Below, piece after piece: positions 30,948 through 42,109 of a stretch of DNA of 64,000 bases. This stretch comes from Rhodospirillales bacterium. Its GTDB lineage: Bacteria; Pseudomonadota; Alphaproteobacteria; Rhodospirillales; UBA2165. The notes under the pieces were generated by a model that was not told the origin of the DNA, made no database searches, and saw nothing but the letters and a program-made list of their open reading frames with translations. The stretch spans positions 34,056-98,055 of the forward strand of contig JADHRD010000001.1 in NCBI GenBank assembly GCA_016777585.1, read 5' to 3'. The first letter of the stretch is position 1; the number at the start of each line of letters is the position of its first letter. The translations under genes and the position numbers were made by a program.

Positions 30948-33227
30948 TTAAGTGATGTCTACAAAACTATCCATAACTTTTTTTGTCCCAGCCTTCTCAA
31001 AATCAACCTCTAATTTATTACCGTCAACTGAAACTATTCTCCCATATCCAAATTTCTGATGGAAAATACGGACACCCACCACAAAACTATCATGGTCTGA
31101 ACTTTGCGTGATTGGTGAAAAATCTCCATCAATAATTACACCATCACTACTATAACCTCTTTTTTTGGGAGAATTTGCTTCAACACCGCCTAATCTCTCA
31201 AAATTAGATGAGCCTATTTCTCGCGACGTTTTGGTTGATAAATATAAACCTCGTTCTCCGAGAGCCTCTACATTCTTATTTGGTAATTCATCGATAAATC
31301 TAGATGGTAACGAATTCTGCCATTGATTATAAATTCTTCGATTTGCTGCGTAAAAAACAAAAGCCTCTTTTTTTGCTCTTGTTAGGCCAACATAGGCTAA
31401 CCTACGTTCCTCTTCCAAACCATTAAGTCCCTCTTGATCAAGACTGCGTTGATGAGGGAAAAGACCCTCTTCCCAACCTGGTAAGAAGACCATATCAAAC
31501 TCAAGGCCTTTGGCGGCATGTAAAGTCATTAAACTTAGTTTCTCTCCGCTTTTATTTTCTTCATTCTCCATTACTAAACTTACATGCTCAAGAAATCCTT
31601 GAAGATTATCGAAGTTTTCAATACTAGAAACGAGTTCCTTTAAGTTTTCTAGCCTTCCAGGTGCCTCAGGAGATTTATCCGTCATCCACATTTCGGTATA
31701 ACCTGATTCATCGAGTATTATTTCAGCTAACTCAGTATGTAATAAAGTCTCTTTACATAACCGCCACCGCTCGAGAGATTTCAATAGATTACCTAGAGCA
31801 TTACGCGCACGTGGTTTAATTTCGTCAGTTTCAATTATTAATTTAGATGCATCATAAAGTGACAAATCTCTTGCTCTAGCTAATTGATGTAAAGCCTGCA
31901 CAGTTGCCTGACCTAGCCCTCGCTTCGGCACATTTACAATGCGTTCGAATGCCAGATCATCATCAGTACTATTTACAATTCTCAGATATGCAATCGCATC
32001 CCGGGCCTCCTGACGCTCATAAAAACGTGGGCCACCAATAACGCGGTATGGTATACCTGTTAAAATTAGACGTTCTTCAAACTCCCTCATTTGAAAACCT
32101 GCTCGAACCAATATTGCAATTTCTTCGAGTATATTTCCTTTAGCCTGTTTTTCCTCAATAATTTCACAAATAGTTCGAGCCTCTTCAGCACCATCCCAAA
32201 CTGCATTAATTCTAACTGGTTCGCCATCGTCCAGACCAGTCCATAAAGTTTTTCCAAGTCTTCCTTCATTATGTGAGATTAGAACTGAGGCCGCGGATAA
32301 TATGTGTTGTGTCGACCTATAATTCTGTTCCAATTTAATCACACGAGCATTTGGAAAATCAGTCTCAAATTTCAATATATTTCCAACTTCAGCGCCACGC
32401 CAGGAATAGATTGATTGATCATCATCTCCCACACAACAAATATTGCTATGTTCTCTGGCTAATAACCTTAGCCAGAGATATTGTGCAATATTGGTGTCTT
32501 GATACTCATCAACTAACAAATATTGGAATTTCTTTTGATACTCGTATAAAACATCTCCATTCTGCACAAATAGGCTAAGGCAATGAAGTATTAAGTCACC
32601 GAAGTCCACAGCATTTAATGTGATCAAACGACTTTGATAATTTGAATAAAGCTCAATTATTTTACCGTCCGCATAATCAGCGCCTTGGGTATTTTCAACT
32701 TTATCGGGAGTTAACCCTTGATCTTTCCACCTCTGAATTACTCCCAGTAATATTCGTGGGGGCCACTTCTTTTCATCAATCTTTTCCAAGGCCGTTAATT
32801 GTTTAAGTAAACGCAACTGATCGTCACTATCTAAGATCGTAAAGTTATTTTTTAAGCCAACTAATTCTGCATGCCGGCGCAATATTCGTGCGCAGATTGC
32901 GTGAAACGTTCCTAACCACCAACCTTCAACAGCACGTCCCGTAATTTTTGCTACACGATTTTGCATTTCACGTGCAGCCTTGTTAGTAAACGTCACAGCC
33001 ATGATTTCCCAAGGACGGGCATTTCCCTGAACCAATATATGTGCTAATCTTGTAGTAAGTACTCTTGTTTTACCAGTTCCAGCACCAGCTAGCACCAAAA
33101 CAGGACCTTCAATCGCTTTGACAGCTTGAGACTGCTCGAGGTTTAGACCTCGTAAATACGGTAATTTCCCATCGTCTGATATTTCTGGCATTTTTACATG
33201 ATCTGGCAATGCTATATCTTTCTTCAA
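30948..33227 (-). CDS. UvrD/PcrA-type DNA helicase
   Basis: LNLEQSQAVKAIEGPVLVLAGAGTGKTRVLTTRLAHIL, LLVDEYQDTN, GDDDQSIYSWRGAEVGN, LMTLHAAKGLEFDMVFLPGWEEGLFPHQRS. Confidence 0.97.
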   Translation of the reverse strand: MKKDIALPDHVKMPEISDDGKLPYLRGLNLEQSQAVKAIEGPVLVLAGAGTGKTRVLTTRLAHILVQGNARPWEIMAVTFTNKAAREMQNRVAKITGRAVEGWWLGTFHAICARILRRHAELVGLKNNFTILDSDDQLRLLKQLTALEKIDEKKWPPRILLGVIQRWKDQGLTPDKVENTQGADYADGKIIELYSNYQSRLITLNAVDFGDLILHCLSLFVQNGDVLYEYQKKFQYLLVDEYQDTNIAQYLWLRLLAREHSNICCVGDDDQSIYSWRGAEVGNILKFETDFPNARVIKLEQNYRSTQHILSAASVLISHNEGRLGKTLWTGLDDGEPVRINAVWDGAEEARTICEIIEEKQAKGNILEEIAILVRAGFQMREFEERLILTGIPYRVIGGPRFYERQEARDAIAYLRIVNSTDDDLAFERIVNVPKRGLGQATVQALHQLARARDLSLYDASKLIIETDEIKPRARNALGNLLKSLERWRLCKETLLHTELAEIILDESGYTEMWMTDKSPEAPGRLENLKELVSSIENFDNLQGFLEHVSLVMENEENKSGEKLSLMTLHAAKGLEFDMVFLPGWEEGLFPHQRSLDQEGLNGLEEERRLAYVGLTRAKKEAFVFYAANRRIYNQWQNSLPSRFIDELPNKNVEALGERGLYLSTKTSREIGSSNFERLGGVEANSPKKRGYSSDGVIIDGDFSPITQSSDHDSFVVGVRIFHQKFGYGRIVSVDGNKLEVDFEKAGTKKVMDSFVDIT

Positions 33228-33284
33228 AGTTAAATTGGTTTTACCTTAATCTCGAATACTAATTTATACCTAAGTCCAATAATT

Positions 33285-35084
33285 TTATGGAGTGCCTTCG
33301 TGTTCTTCATGACGAGCTCGAACAAGCGCCTGATTATAAGCTGCCATCATATCGGTCTCATTTAAAACCCCGATAAATTTCATTGTTTCATGGTTATTAA
33401 CAACTGCTATAAAATGTTCACCACTGTCTTGCATTACTTTCATTGCATTTTCGAGATCATCATCTTGATCTAAAATTGGCGGATTAATGCGCGCTATATC
33501 GCCGGCATTTATCAGATTATCTACATTATGATCAAAGGCAATATCACTTAAATCCGCAAGTATAATTGTACCAAACAGTTCCCCATCTTCGAGTATTACA
33601 AATAATTCTCCCATCTCAGAAAACTGTAGTTTGTTGCGCAATTCCTCTAAACTTGCGCTTATGCTAACTGTCTCTGCATCAGTATTTGTGATACTCTTTA
33701 CTTTGATACTACGAAGTAAAGTTGTCTCAAATCCACTTTTTAAATCTAGCCCTGCACGCTCAAGCTGCCAATTAAAAAACGATTTTCCTAAAAATTGTTG
33801 CGCAATTATACTTGAAATAACGACCCCGACCATAACTGCAATAGTAAGCGGATAATCATCAGTTAATTCAAAGACAATTAATGTCGTTGAAATTGGAGCA
33901 CCTAATACAGCAGCAGCTACAGCTCCCATTCCAACAATCGTATATGCGCCCGGTCCAGAAGATAAATCTGGAAAAATACTCGTTACGACAATTCCATACG
34001 CACCACCAAGCATTGCTCCCACCATAAGCGATGGCGTAAAAACGCCCCCACCAAACCCACTTCCAATACATATTGAAGTAGATAATATTTTCATAAACAA
34101 AAGAAAAATAAGTAAATACAAGGGTAATTGAGCGTTGAGAGCCATATCAGTCGCTTCATAACCAACACCAAGTACGTGTGGAAACGCCAGCGCAATCAAT
34201 CCTAATAAAAAACCCCCTATACCTGGTCGTATCCAATGAGGGCCAGGTAACTTTTTTATAAGGTCTTCAGAAGCCATTGTTGTTCGCATAAAAATTATGG
34301 CGACAAGACCTCCGGCAATTCCTAAACCCACTACAGCAGGAAACTCCCACAGTGAAGCTAATGACTGCTGTGTGATCTCAAAAGCTGGCGCATCACCAAA
34401 ATAAATTCTTGAAACAATTGTACCTACCACGCTTGAAATAACGATAGGAGCAAAGGCGCTCATTGCAAAATGACCCACTATTACCTCGTGAGCAAATAGC
34501 GCACCAGCAATGGGAGCGTTAAAAGATGCAGCAACGGCCGCCGCAGAGCCACAACCAAGCAAGGCACGCGACAAGGACCGCGTAAGATGAAGTTTTTCAG
34601 AAAACCAAGCCCCTATGGTCGCCCCTAAATGAATAGCTGGCCCCTCCCGTCCTACGGACCCTCCAACACCAATAGAGAAAATACTGGCGATAGATGCACC
34701 AATACCGACACGAAAATTCATTCGTCCACCTTGGAAGACACTTGCCTCAATGACCTTGGAAACGCCACATGGTTTTCTTCCGGGTATTAAATAATAAACA
34801 AATAATCCCACCATCAGGCCTCCCAAAGTTGGGACTAATAATATTCTCCACCAGGGTAATACCAATAAAGAGTTAATTAATTTATCAGATGAGCCCCCAA
34901 GAAAGATGCCTTGAACAAAATCAATGCCCTCTCTGATAAAAATGACACCAATACCTGCAATTGCTCCCACTAACACAGCTAATATCGACAAGATTAGTTG
35001 GTCATTTCGTATTACAAGACGTAGTCTCATTAGTACTCTATTAAGTCTAAGCCGGCGACTATACATATCTTCTAACATTTCCAA
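33285..35084 (-). CDS. ClC-type chloride channel/antiporter with C-terminal CBS domains
   Basis: GSVGREGPAIHLGATIGAW, GSGFGGGVFTPSLMVGAMLGGAYG; C-terminal CBS-like repeats. Confidence 0.93.
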   Translation of the reverse strand: MEMLEDMYSRRLRLNRVLMRLRLVIRNDQLILSILAVLVGAIAGIGVIFIREGIDFVQGIFLGGSSDKLINSLLVLPWWRILLVPTLGGLMVGLFVYYLIPGRKPCGVSKVIEASVFQGGRMNFRVGIGASIASIFSIGVGGSVGREGPAIHLGATIGAWFSEKLHLTRSLSRALLGCGSAAAVAASFNAPIAGALFAHEVIVGHFAMSAFAPIVISSVVGTIVSRIYFGDAPAFEITQQSLASLWEFPAVVGLGIAGGLVAIIFMRTTMASEDLIKKLPGPHWIRPGIGGFLLGLIALAFPHVLGVGYEATDMALNAQLPLYLLIFLLFMKILSTSICIGSGFGGGVFTPSLMVGAMLGGAYGIVVTSIFPDLSSGPGAYTIVGMGAVAAAVLGAPISTTLIVFELTDDYPLTIAVMVGVVISSIIAQQFLGKSFFNWQLERAGLDLKSGFETTLLRSIKVKSITNTDAETVSISASLEELRNKLQFSEMGELFVILEDGELFGTIILADLSDIAFDHNVDNLINAGDIARINPPILDQDDDLENAMKVMQDSGEHFIAVVNNHETMKFIGVLNETDMMAAYNQALVRARHEEHEGTP

Positions 35085-35165
35085 AATCTAAGTTATTCAA
35101 GATTACATTTATGTTTTACTTTGTACTAACCGATTAAAAAATACGTAAAGCATCTAGAAGAAATT

Positions 35166-36020
35166 TTAGTTAAAAACGATGGTTTTGTTACCGTTAAGTA
35201 AGACTCTGTCTTCTAATACAGCTCTTAATCCTCGTGAAAGCACTAAACTTTCAACATCACGCCCCACCGCCACAAGTTCTTCAGGTGTTTGGGTGTGATT
35301 TACCCGTTCAACAGCTTGATCAATAATAGGTCCCTCATCTAGATCTTCAGTAACAAAATGTGCCGTCGCTCCTATTATTTTTACCCCCCTATCATGTGCT
35401 TGATGATAGGGTTTCGCTCCTTTAAAACCAGGTAAAAAAGAATGATGAATGTTAATTACCCGAGGAAAAAGTTGATTGATAAGGTCAGGCGACAAGATCT
35501 GCATGTATCGTGCAAGGACAACAAGCTCAGTTTTTGTTTCTTCAATAATTTCAAGAAGCTGCGTTTCTTTTTCTATTTTTGTTTCTTTAGTAATGGGTAA
35601 GTGATAAAAGGGAAGATCATGCCAGTCTGCTAGAGGTTTTAGATTTTCGTGGTTTGATACAATAGCCGTAATTTCCATGGGCATTGACCCTGTTCTATAC
35701 TTATACAAAATATCGTTCAAGCAGTGTTCGCCCTTTGATACCATTAATATCACCCGTTTTTTATCCAACAGGTTGCGCATTTTCCAAGTCATATCAAAAC
35801 GCTTTGCAACTCTAGAAAAAGCAGACTCCACATCCAATTCAGAAAGCCCTTCGCGATCGACTCGAAATACCATACGACCAAAAAATTTACCGGTTTCACT
35901 GTCTGCAAAATGGGCCGTTTTCATAATAAAACAATCTAATTCGGCTAAACAGCCAGTAGTTGCAGCAACAATGCCTGCCTTATCAACACAACTCATCGTT
36001 AAAACGTATTCTGATGTCAA
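35166..36020 (-). CDS. purU: formyltetrahydrofolate deformylase
   Basis: N-terminal ACT-like; MQILSPDLINQLFPRVINIHHSFLPGFKGAKPYHQAHDRGVKIIGATAHFVTEDLDEGPIIDQ. Confidence 0.96.
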   Translation of the reverse strand: MTSEYVLTMSCVDKAGIVAATTGCLAELDCFIMKTAHFADSETGKFFGRMVFRVDREGLSELDVESAFSRVAKRFDMTWKMRNLLDKKRVILMVSKGEHCLNDILYKYRTGSMPMEITAIVSNHENLKPLADWHDLPFYHLPITKETKIEKETQLLEIIEETKTELVVLARYMQILSPDLINQLFPRVINIHHSFLPGFKGAKPYHQAHDRGVKIIGATAHFVTEDLDEGPIIDQAVERVNHTQTPEELVAVGRDVESLVLSRGLRAVLEDRVLLNGNKTIVFN

Positions 36021-36090
36021 TTTAACCTCACTTAACTCTTAAAATTATCATATTATTTATATTTTTATACCTTTTATTAAACCTAAAAGA

Positions 36091-36170
36091 CTATTGACTG
36101 ATTGAAAGGCATAATGGCTGAACTTTCGATTAGGTCAATAGATGGTTCAAATTTGATTCAACCAAAGTTC
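36091..36170. other. Interleaved inverted repeats in intergenic DNA (candidate structured RNA or regulatory element)
   Basis: CTATTGAC 36091-36098 / GTCAATAG 36134-36141 and GAACTTT 36120-36126 / AAAGTTC 36164-36170, plus GGTT/AACC; followed by a T8 run near 36181. Confidence 0.4.
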
Positions 36171-36480
36171 AATAAAGTAATTTTTTTTATTGATCCTTTT
36201 TATTTAAAAATTACAACTTAATATTCGTTAGATAAACAAATCTTGTTGCACAAATACAACAATTAATAAAAACTATAAAAGTTTTATGATTTGCAATCAT
36301 TATATTAAAAGGAATGCTGTTTATTCTTAAATCGTTGAAGTATATTATTTAAAATTTAGTAACATAATATTAATCCATTATAAGGAAAATGTTACAATAT
36401 CGTGAAAATTAAAACTATCATGCTGGTCGCGTGTCAAATAAAGTTAATTAAAGAACCAGTAAAATAGTATAAAGGTAAAT

Positions 36481-37311
36481 GTGGTGAGCGGAAAATTTTA
36501 TACCATATGTAGAATGGCATTATTAGGATATGCTATATTTGCGATTACTGCTTGTTCTTCGATTCCAGAGAATGATCCCGAGGCAGCGGCAGAATATCGA
36601 AAAATTAATGATCCTGTCGAAAAAGCAAACAGATACATATTCAAATTTAATCAAGGTGTGGACACTGTCGTATTAAAACCAATTACCGGGATATACAGAA
36701 TATTTCCAAAAATTATTAGAAACAGTGTCCATAACTTTTTTCATAACCTAAAAACACCGGTAATCCTAGCGAATGATATTCTTCAAGGAGAACCAGTTAG
36801 AGCTGGTAATACACTTACGCGGTTTGTGATCAATACTACCATTGGGATTGGCGGCGTTAGAGATCAAGCATCAAGCTGGGGTATAGCCCCACATTCAGAA
36901 GACTTTGGCCAAACCCTCGCGGTTTGGGGTTTTGGCGAGGGACCTTACTTAATGCTGCCAATTTTAGGGCCGTCTAACCCTAGGGATGCTATCGGAAAAG
37001 TGGTGGACTATTTTGTTGATCCAATCACATGGTGGGCTCGAAATAACGATGAGGATTGGATCCCAATAACTCGGACTGTAATGAATACGATAAATACGCG
37101 AGATCGCCTATGGGACGTTATTGAAGATCTAGAAAAATCATCAATAGACTATTATGCAGCCGTTCGAAGCCTCTATCGACAACAACGTAATAGGGAAATC
37201 GAAAATGGGCAAAGGCGGAAAGAGAAGAAAAATTCAGACCTATCAGGCTACTTTGATCTAGTAAAAATGGATGATCTTTTTGTAAAGAGCGATGTTGAGC
37301 TGGTAAAATGA
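36481..37311 (+). CDS. mlaA: MlaA/VacJ family lipoprotein
   Basis: Lipobox-like AITACSS; DPVEKANRYIFKFNQGVD; DFGQTLAVWGFGEGPYLMLPILGPSNPRDAIG. Confidence 0.94.
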   Translation: MVSGKFYTICRMALLGYAIFAITACSSIPENDPEAAAEYRKINDPVEKANRYIFKFNQGVDTVVLKPITGIYRIFPKIIRNSVHNFFHNLKTPVILANDILQGEPVRAGNTLTRFVINTTIGIGGVRDQASSWGIAPHSEDFGQTLAVWGFGEGPYLMLPILGPSNPRDAIGKVVDYFVDPITWWARNNDEDWIPITRTVMNTINTRDRLWDVIEDLEKSSIDYYAAVRSLYRQQRNREIENGQRRKEKKNSDLSGYFDLVKMDDLFVKSDVELVK

Positions 37312-37937
37312 AATACCAAAAATTCGGATTTTATTCTGTCTTTGCTGGATTTTATCTATTTTTTTGTGCCCACGTAAGCATGGCACATGCCAATAATATA
37401 AGTGCCGGTGCCGAAATTTTTATTGAAACATTAGCAACAGCAACGCAGAATACATTCTTAAATAAGAATCTCGCCCCATCTGTTCATAAAGAAGAATTCC
37501 GCAAAATTATGGTTGATAACTTTGATTTAAAAGGAGTTGGGAAGTGGGTGATAGGGCGATACTGGCGAAAGTCTTCTGCGAACGAGCGTATTAAATACTT
37601 ACAAGTATTTGAAAATTTCATTGTAGAAAATTATGCCAAACGCTTCAAGGATTATACTAAAGCTGAATTTAAGATTAATGAAACTATAATACGCAATAAT
37701 TCAATATTTGTAAGTTCTGAAATTAATGCATCAGAATCTGAGCCGGTTAGGATCGTATGGCGGGTAAACTACAAAGATGGTGCCTATAAAATAATTGATT
37801 TCCTTATAGAAGGAGTTAGTTGGGCTAGAACACAACGCTCAGAATTTGCATCTGTAATCCGAAATAACGGCGGGAAATTGAGTGCATTGATATCAGCTCT
37901 TAACAAAAAAATTACTTACTTACAAAATCAAAAATAA
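37308..37937 (+). CDS. mlaC: MlaC/Ttg2D family phospholipid-binding protein
   Basis: VDNFDLKGVGKWVIGRYWRKSSANERIKYLQVFENFIVENYAKRF; directly follows mlaA. Confidence 0.88.
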   Translation: MKYQKFGFYSVFAGFYLFFCAHVSMAHANNISAGAEIFIETLATATQNTFLNKNLAPSVHKEEFRKIMVDNFDLKGVGKWVIGRYWRKSSANERIKYLQVFENFIVENYAKRFKDYTKAEFKINETIIRNNSIFVSSEINASESEPVRIVWRVNYKDGAYKIIDFLIEGVSWARTQRSEFASVIRNNGGKLSALISALNKKITYLQNQK

Positions 37938-37941
37938 GAAA

Positions 37942-39621
37942 TTAGTTTCTGGTTAAAGGCTTATACTTAATTCGGTGTGGCTGCTCCGCCAAAGTTCCCA
38001 GGCGTAATTTACGATCGCTTTCATAATCATCGTAATTTCCCTCGAACCAAATTACCTGGCTATCTCCCTCAAAGGCGATTATGTGGGTTGCAATTCTATC
38101 TAGAAACCACCGGTCATGGCTCGTGATTAAAATACAGCCTGGGTATCCAAGCAAAGCCTCTTCCAATGCACGCAAAGTATCAACATCCAAGTCATTCGTT
38201 GGCTCGTCTAACATCAAAACATTGGCTCCAGATTTCATCACCTTAGCCAAATGAACCCTATTGCGTTCACCTCCTGATAGATCACCAACCTTTTTCTGCT
38301 GGTCCGGACCTTTAAAATTAAATTGAGAGACATAAGCCCTACTTTGCATCGATCGATGTCCCAGCTCAACTGTATCCAACCCTTCTGAGATTTCTTCCCA
38401 AACATTTTTTTTATCGTCTAACTCTTGCCGAGATTGGTCCACATAACCAAGTTTTACCGTGTCACCCAACCGAATCGAACCAGAATTACATTCTTCTAAT
38501 CCAGAAATCATATTAAACAGCGTCGTTTTACCAGCGCCATTTGCACCAATTATACCTACTATGGCACCTGGCGGTATCTTGAAATTTAAACCATCAAACA
38601 AAAGTTGTTCATTAAAACCTTTCGAGAGTTCCTCAGCCTCAATTACCAAATCACCAAGTCTTGGACCTTGAGGAATGATAATCTGACTGGTATCGGGATT
38701 CTTATTATCTGCCTCGGATCTGAGTTTTTCAAAAGCTGTAATACGAGCTTTGCTCTTAGCTTGTCGTGCCCGAGGCGATTGCCTAATCCAATCCAACTCA
38801 TTTGAAAGAGTTTTCTGGCGCGCCTGTTCTTGCTTTTCGTCTTGTTGCAAGCGTTTTTGTTTTTGCTCAAGCCACGATGAATAATTACCCTCATAAGGAA
38901 TTCCTTGGCCTCTATCCAGCTCCAATATCCAGCCCGCCACATTATCTAGAAAGTATCTATCATGGGTAATAGCAACCACACAACCCGGGTATTCATGGAG
39001 ATGCTGTTCAAGCCAAGCCACAGACTCGGCGTCCAAGTGATTAGTTGGTTCATCAAGAAGTAATAAATCGGGCTTCTGCAATAAGAGACGACATAAAGCA
39101 ACTCGCCTTTTTTCACCGCCTGAAAGTTTAGTTACGTCTGAATCGCCCGGGGGACAACGCAAAGCATCCATCGCCATTTCTACTGTGCGATCAATTTCCC
39201 AGCCGTTAACTGCGTCAATTTTTTCTTGCAAGTTGCCCTGTTCTTCTAATAGTGCATTCATTTCATCATCCGTCATTGGCTCAGCAAATTTTGCGCTCAC
39301 ATCATTAAATTTATCTACCAATGCTTTAATTTCACCAACTCCTTCCATTGCATTTCCAGCGACGGTTTTGGTTGGATCCAACTCAGGCTCTTGAGGTAAA
39401 TACCCAATGCGTGAGCCGTCTGCGGACCACGCCTCTCCATTATACTCCGTCTCTATTCCAGCCATTATTTTAAGGAGAGTTGATTTACCCGCTCCATTAG
39501 CCCCTAAAACACCAATTTTCGCGCCTGGCAAGAAAGATAAAGAAATATTCTTCATCAATTCACGGCCACTTTGCAACGTCTTATTGAGTTCTTTCATTAC
39601 ATAGATATATTGATAAGACAT
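37942..39621 (-). CDS. ettA: energy-dependent translational throttle-like ABC-F protein
   Basis: [16 protein letters not shown] start, two Walker A ([32 protein letters not shown]), [31 protein letters not shown]; track start 39690 judged too long. Confidence 0.95.
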   Translation of the reverse strand: MSYQYIYVMKELNKTLQSGRELMKNISLSFLPGAKIGVLGANGAGKSTLLKIMAGIETEYNGEAWSADGSRIGYLPQEPELDPTKTVAGNAMEGVGEIKALVDKFNDVSAKFAEPMTDDEMNALLEEQGNLQEKIDAVNGWEIDRTVEMAMDALRCPPGDSDVTKLSGGEKRRVALCRLLLQKPDLLLLDEPTNHLDAESVAWLEQHLHEYPGCVVAITHDRYFLDNVAGWILELDRGQGIPYEGNYSSWLEQKQKRLQQDEKQEQARQKTLSNELDWIRQSPRARQAKSKARITAFEKLRSEADNKNPDTSQIIIPQGPRLGDLVIEAEELSKGFNEQLLFDGLNFKIPPGAIVGIIGANGAGKTTLFNMISGLEECNSGSIRLGDTVKLGYVDQSRQELDDKKNVWEEISEGLDTVELGHRSMQSRAYVSQFNFKGPDQQKKVGDLSGGERNRVHLAKVMKSGANVLMLDEPTNDLDVDTLRALEEALLGYPGCILITSHDRWFLDRIATHIIAFEGDSQVIWFEGNYDDYESDRKLRLGTLAEQPHRIKYKPLTRN

Positions 39622-39835
39622 GCTACCTTGCTCCAAAATAAAGTTAATAAATAGTGATATGAAGTTTTTTACCGCAGAGGCCGTCAGCATGCAATCAATG
39701 TAATTATAAAAAAAACAATGTTTAATAATAGTTTCAATATGGGAAAGAATGATAATTTAGATTATTTTATAAATCGGAGCCTTGCCCGAAAAATCTAAAG
39801 GTTTATTTATCCGCTTATTAATTTCCTTAAATTAT

Positions 39836-40540
39836 TCAATCTTTCATATTGACGTCAATATCAATAGAATAACCACCTCTTCTAACCGTTCTAATTAAAT
39901 CATCACCGCCAAATTTGTTCAAGGCTTTACGTAACCTTCTGACGTGCACGTCAACCGTGCGCTCCTCAACATATATATCTCGTCCCCAAACTCGATCGAG
40001 CAATTGCTCTCTTGAATAAACACGTGTGGGACGTTCAATCAGTGTTTGCAATAAACGATATTCCGTAGGCCCTAAGTGGATAAAATACCCATCCCTATGA
40101 ACTTTCTGGGCAGATAAATCTAAGACAATTCCAGCATATTCTAGTTTATTTTCCCCAAAATCGGGGCTTGTACGTCTCAAGATAGCTTTAACACGAGCAA
40201 CAAGCTCAGACGGAGAGAATGGTTTAACAATATAATCATCGGCACCAGCGGTTAAACCAGAAACTTTATCTCCCTCTTCCCCTCTCGCTGTCAGCATTAA
40301 AATTGGTATTCTTTTTGTATCTTTATGCTCACATAAACGCCGACAAACGTCTAATCCAGAGAGTTTAGGTAACATCCAATCGAGTATGACAATGTCGGGC
40401 TTTTCCTCAATAGCCAGCAATAGACCGTCTTCACCATTGGTCGCTATAATAGTTGAAAAACCCTCACTCTCCATATTATATCGAAGCAACTCAACTAAAG
40501 GAGGCTCATCCTCAACAATTAAAATATTTTGTTTCATCAC
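39836..40540 (-). CDS. phoB: phosphate regulon response regulator
   Basis: ILIVEDEPPLVELLRYNMESEGF, DIVILDWMLPKLSG, C-terminal wHTH VDVHVRRLRKAL; last gene of pst block. Confidence 0.96.
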   Translation of the reverse strand: MMKQNILIVEDEPPLVELLRYNMESEGFSTIIATNGEDGLLLAIEEKPDIVILDWMLPKLSGLDVCRRLCEHKDTKRIPILMLTARGEEGDKVSGLTAGADDYIVKPFSPSELVARVKAILRRTSPDFGENKLEYAGIVLDLSAQKVHRDGYFIHLGPTEYRLLQTLIERPTRVYSREQLLDRVWGRDIYVEERTVDVHVRRLRKALNKFGGDDLIRTVRRGGYSIDIDVNMKD

Positions 40541-40561
40541 TATAAAATTTCTTCTTAATTA

Positions 40562-41278
40562 TTAAACATATGCGGAACTTGAATTGTCCCTTTTTATGCG
40601 GCTCTCTTCAGGAATTTTCCCATGCACCATAAAATGAACGTGCTCTGCTATTGAGGTAACATGATCCCCCATTCTTTCTACATTTTTAGAGACAAATAAT
40701 AGGTGTGTACACAAAGTAATGTTTTTTGGATCCTCCAACATATAGGTGAGTAATTCCCTATAGAGGCCCGAGTGGATATGATCAACATCTTCGTCTTTTG
40801 CGCGAACATCGTCAGCTTTTGTTGCGTCCTTTTCAATATATGCATCTAATACATTTTTGATCATACTTTGAACAATCTCTGCCATTTTAGAAACTGTTTT
40901 TAACGGACCAGAGCCCATCAGTGGTAAGTTACCAGTGTCCGATAAAGCGAGTGTACGCTTCGATATATTTTTAGAATAATCGCCAATTCTCTCGAGGTTA
41001 CAGGAAATCTTAGTACATGAAATTATACTCCGTAAATCTGCGGCTACAGGAGATCGAAGTGCTAGAAGACGCACAATTGCTTCGTCAATCTCTAATTCCA
41101 GATTATCAATATGATTATCATGCAATACAACTTCTTTAGCCGCATCCAAATCAAATTTTAATAAAGCGTCAATAGAATCCAACAACTGCTTCTCAACCAA
41201 ACCTCCCATTTCAACGATCTTATTCTGGAGATTATTCAAATCATCATCAAATGCCGTTACAATATGTTCATTGTCCAT
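40562..41278 (-). CDS. phoU: phosphate signalling protein PhoU
   Basis: MGGLVEKQLLDSIDAL...CNLERIGDYSKNISKR...NVERMGDHVTSIAEHVHFMVHG. Confidence 0.97.
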   Translation of the reverse strand: MDNEHIVTAFDDDLNNLQNKIVEMGGLVEKQLLDSIDALLKFDLDAAKEVVLHDNHIDNLELEIDEAIVRLLALRSPVAADLRSIISCTKISCNLERIGDYSKNISKRTLALSDTGNLPLMGSGPLKTVSKMAEIVQSMIKNVLDAYIEKDATKADDVRAKDEDVDHIHSGLYRELLTYMLEDPKNITLCTHLLFVSKNVERMGDHVTSIAEHVHFMVHGKIPEESRIKRDNSSSAYV

Positions 41279-41287
41279 TTTCGTTAT

Positions 41288-42067
41288 CTACCCTATTCTT
41301 CCTGTAATATACGATTGGGTTCGCTCATCTTTGGGCACTGTAAATATATCATCTGTCTTTCCTTCCTCAATAAGCTCACCCAAGTGAAAAAATGCGGTCC
41401 TATTTGATATTCGTGCTGCTTGCTGCATTGAATGCGTGACAATTATAATTGTAAACTTGGATCTTAACTGACCCAATAATTCTTCAATTTTAGCGGTCGC
41501 AATTGGATCCAAAGCCGAACAGGGTTCGTCCATTAAGATAACCTCCGGATGAATGGCAATTGACCGCGCAATGCACAGTCGCTGCTGTTGCCCACCAGAT
41601 AATCCAGTTCCGGGTTCATTTAAGCGGTCCTTTACTTCTTCCCAAAGGCCTGCGGAAGTTAAACTCCATTCTACAATTTCATCTAACTCGTCACGTGAAT
41701 TAGCCATGCCATGAATTCGTGGTCCATAACAAATATTATCATATATTGACTTCGGAAATGGGTTTGGCTTTTGAAAAACCATACCAACACGGGCTCTAAC
41801 TTCCACAGGATCAATTTCTGAGCTGTAAATATTATAATTATCCAATTGAATTTCACCACTTACCACACAGCCATCAATTGTGTCATTCATCCTATTAAGA
41901 CAACGTAAGAAAGTTGACTTCCCGCACCCTGATGGACCTATCAAGGATATAACATCGTGCTCCAAGAAATCTATTGATACCTCGGAGAGGGCCACCTTAC
42001 CATTATAGGAAACCCCAACATTTTTAGCCGACATTTTTGGTTTAGCAGTCAATTTAAACTTCTCCAA
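41288..42067 (-). CDS. pstB: phosphate ABC transporter ATP-binding protein
   Basis: [64 protein letters not shown]. Confidence 0.98.
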   Translation of the reverse strand: MEKFKLTAKPKMSAKNVGVSYNGKVALSEVSIDFLEHDVISLIGPSGCGKSTFLRCLNRMNDTIDGCVVSGEIQLDNYNIYSSEIDPVEVRARVGMVFQKPNPFPKSIYDNICYGPRIHGMANSRDELDEIVEWSLTSAGLWEEVKDRLNEPGTGLSGGQQQRLCIARSIAIHPEVILMDEPCSALDPIATAKIEELLGQLRSKFTIIIVTHSMQQAARISNRTAFFHLGELIEEGKTDDIFTVPKDERTQSYITGRIG

Positions 42068-42109
42068 TTCTTTTAGTATAGACTTTTTTCTATATTATTT
42101 TTTAGAAAC

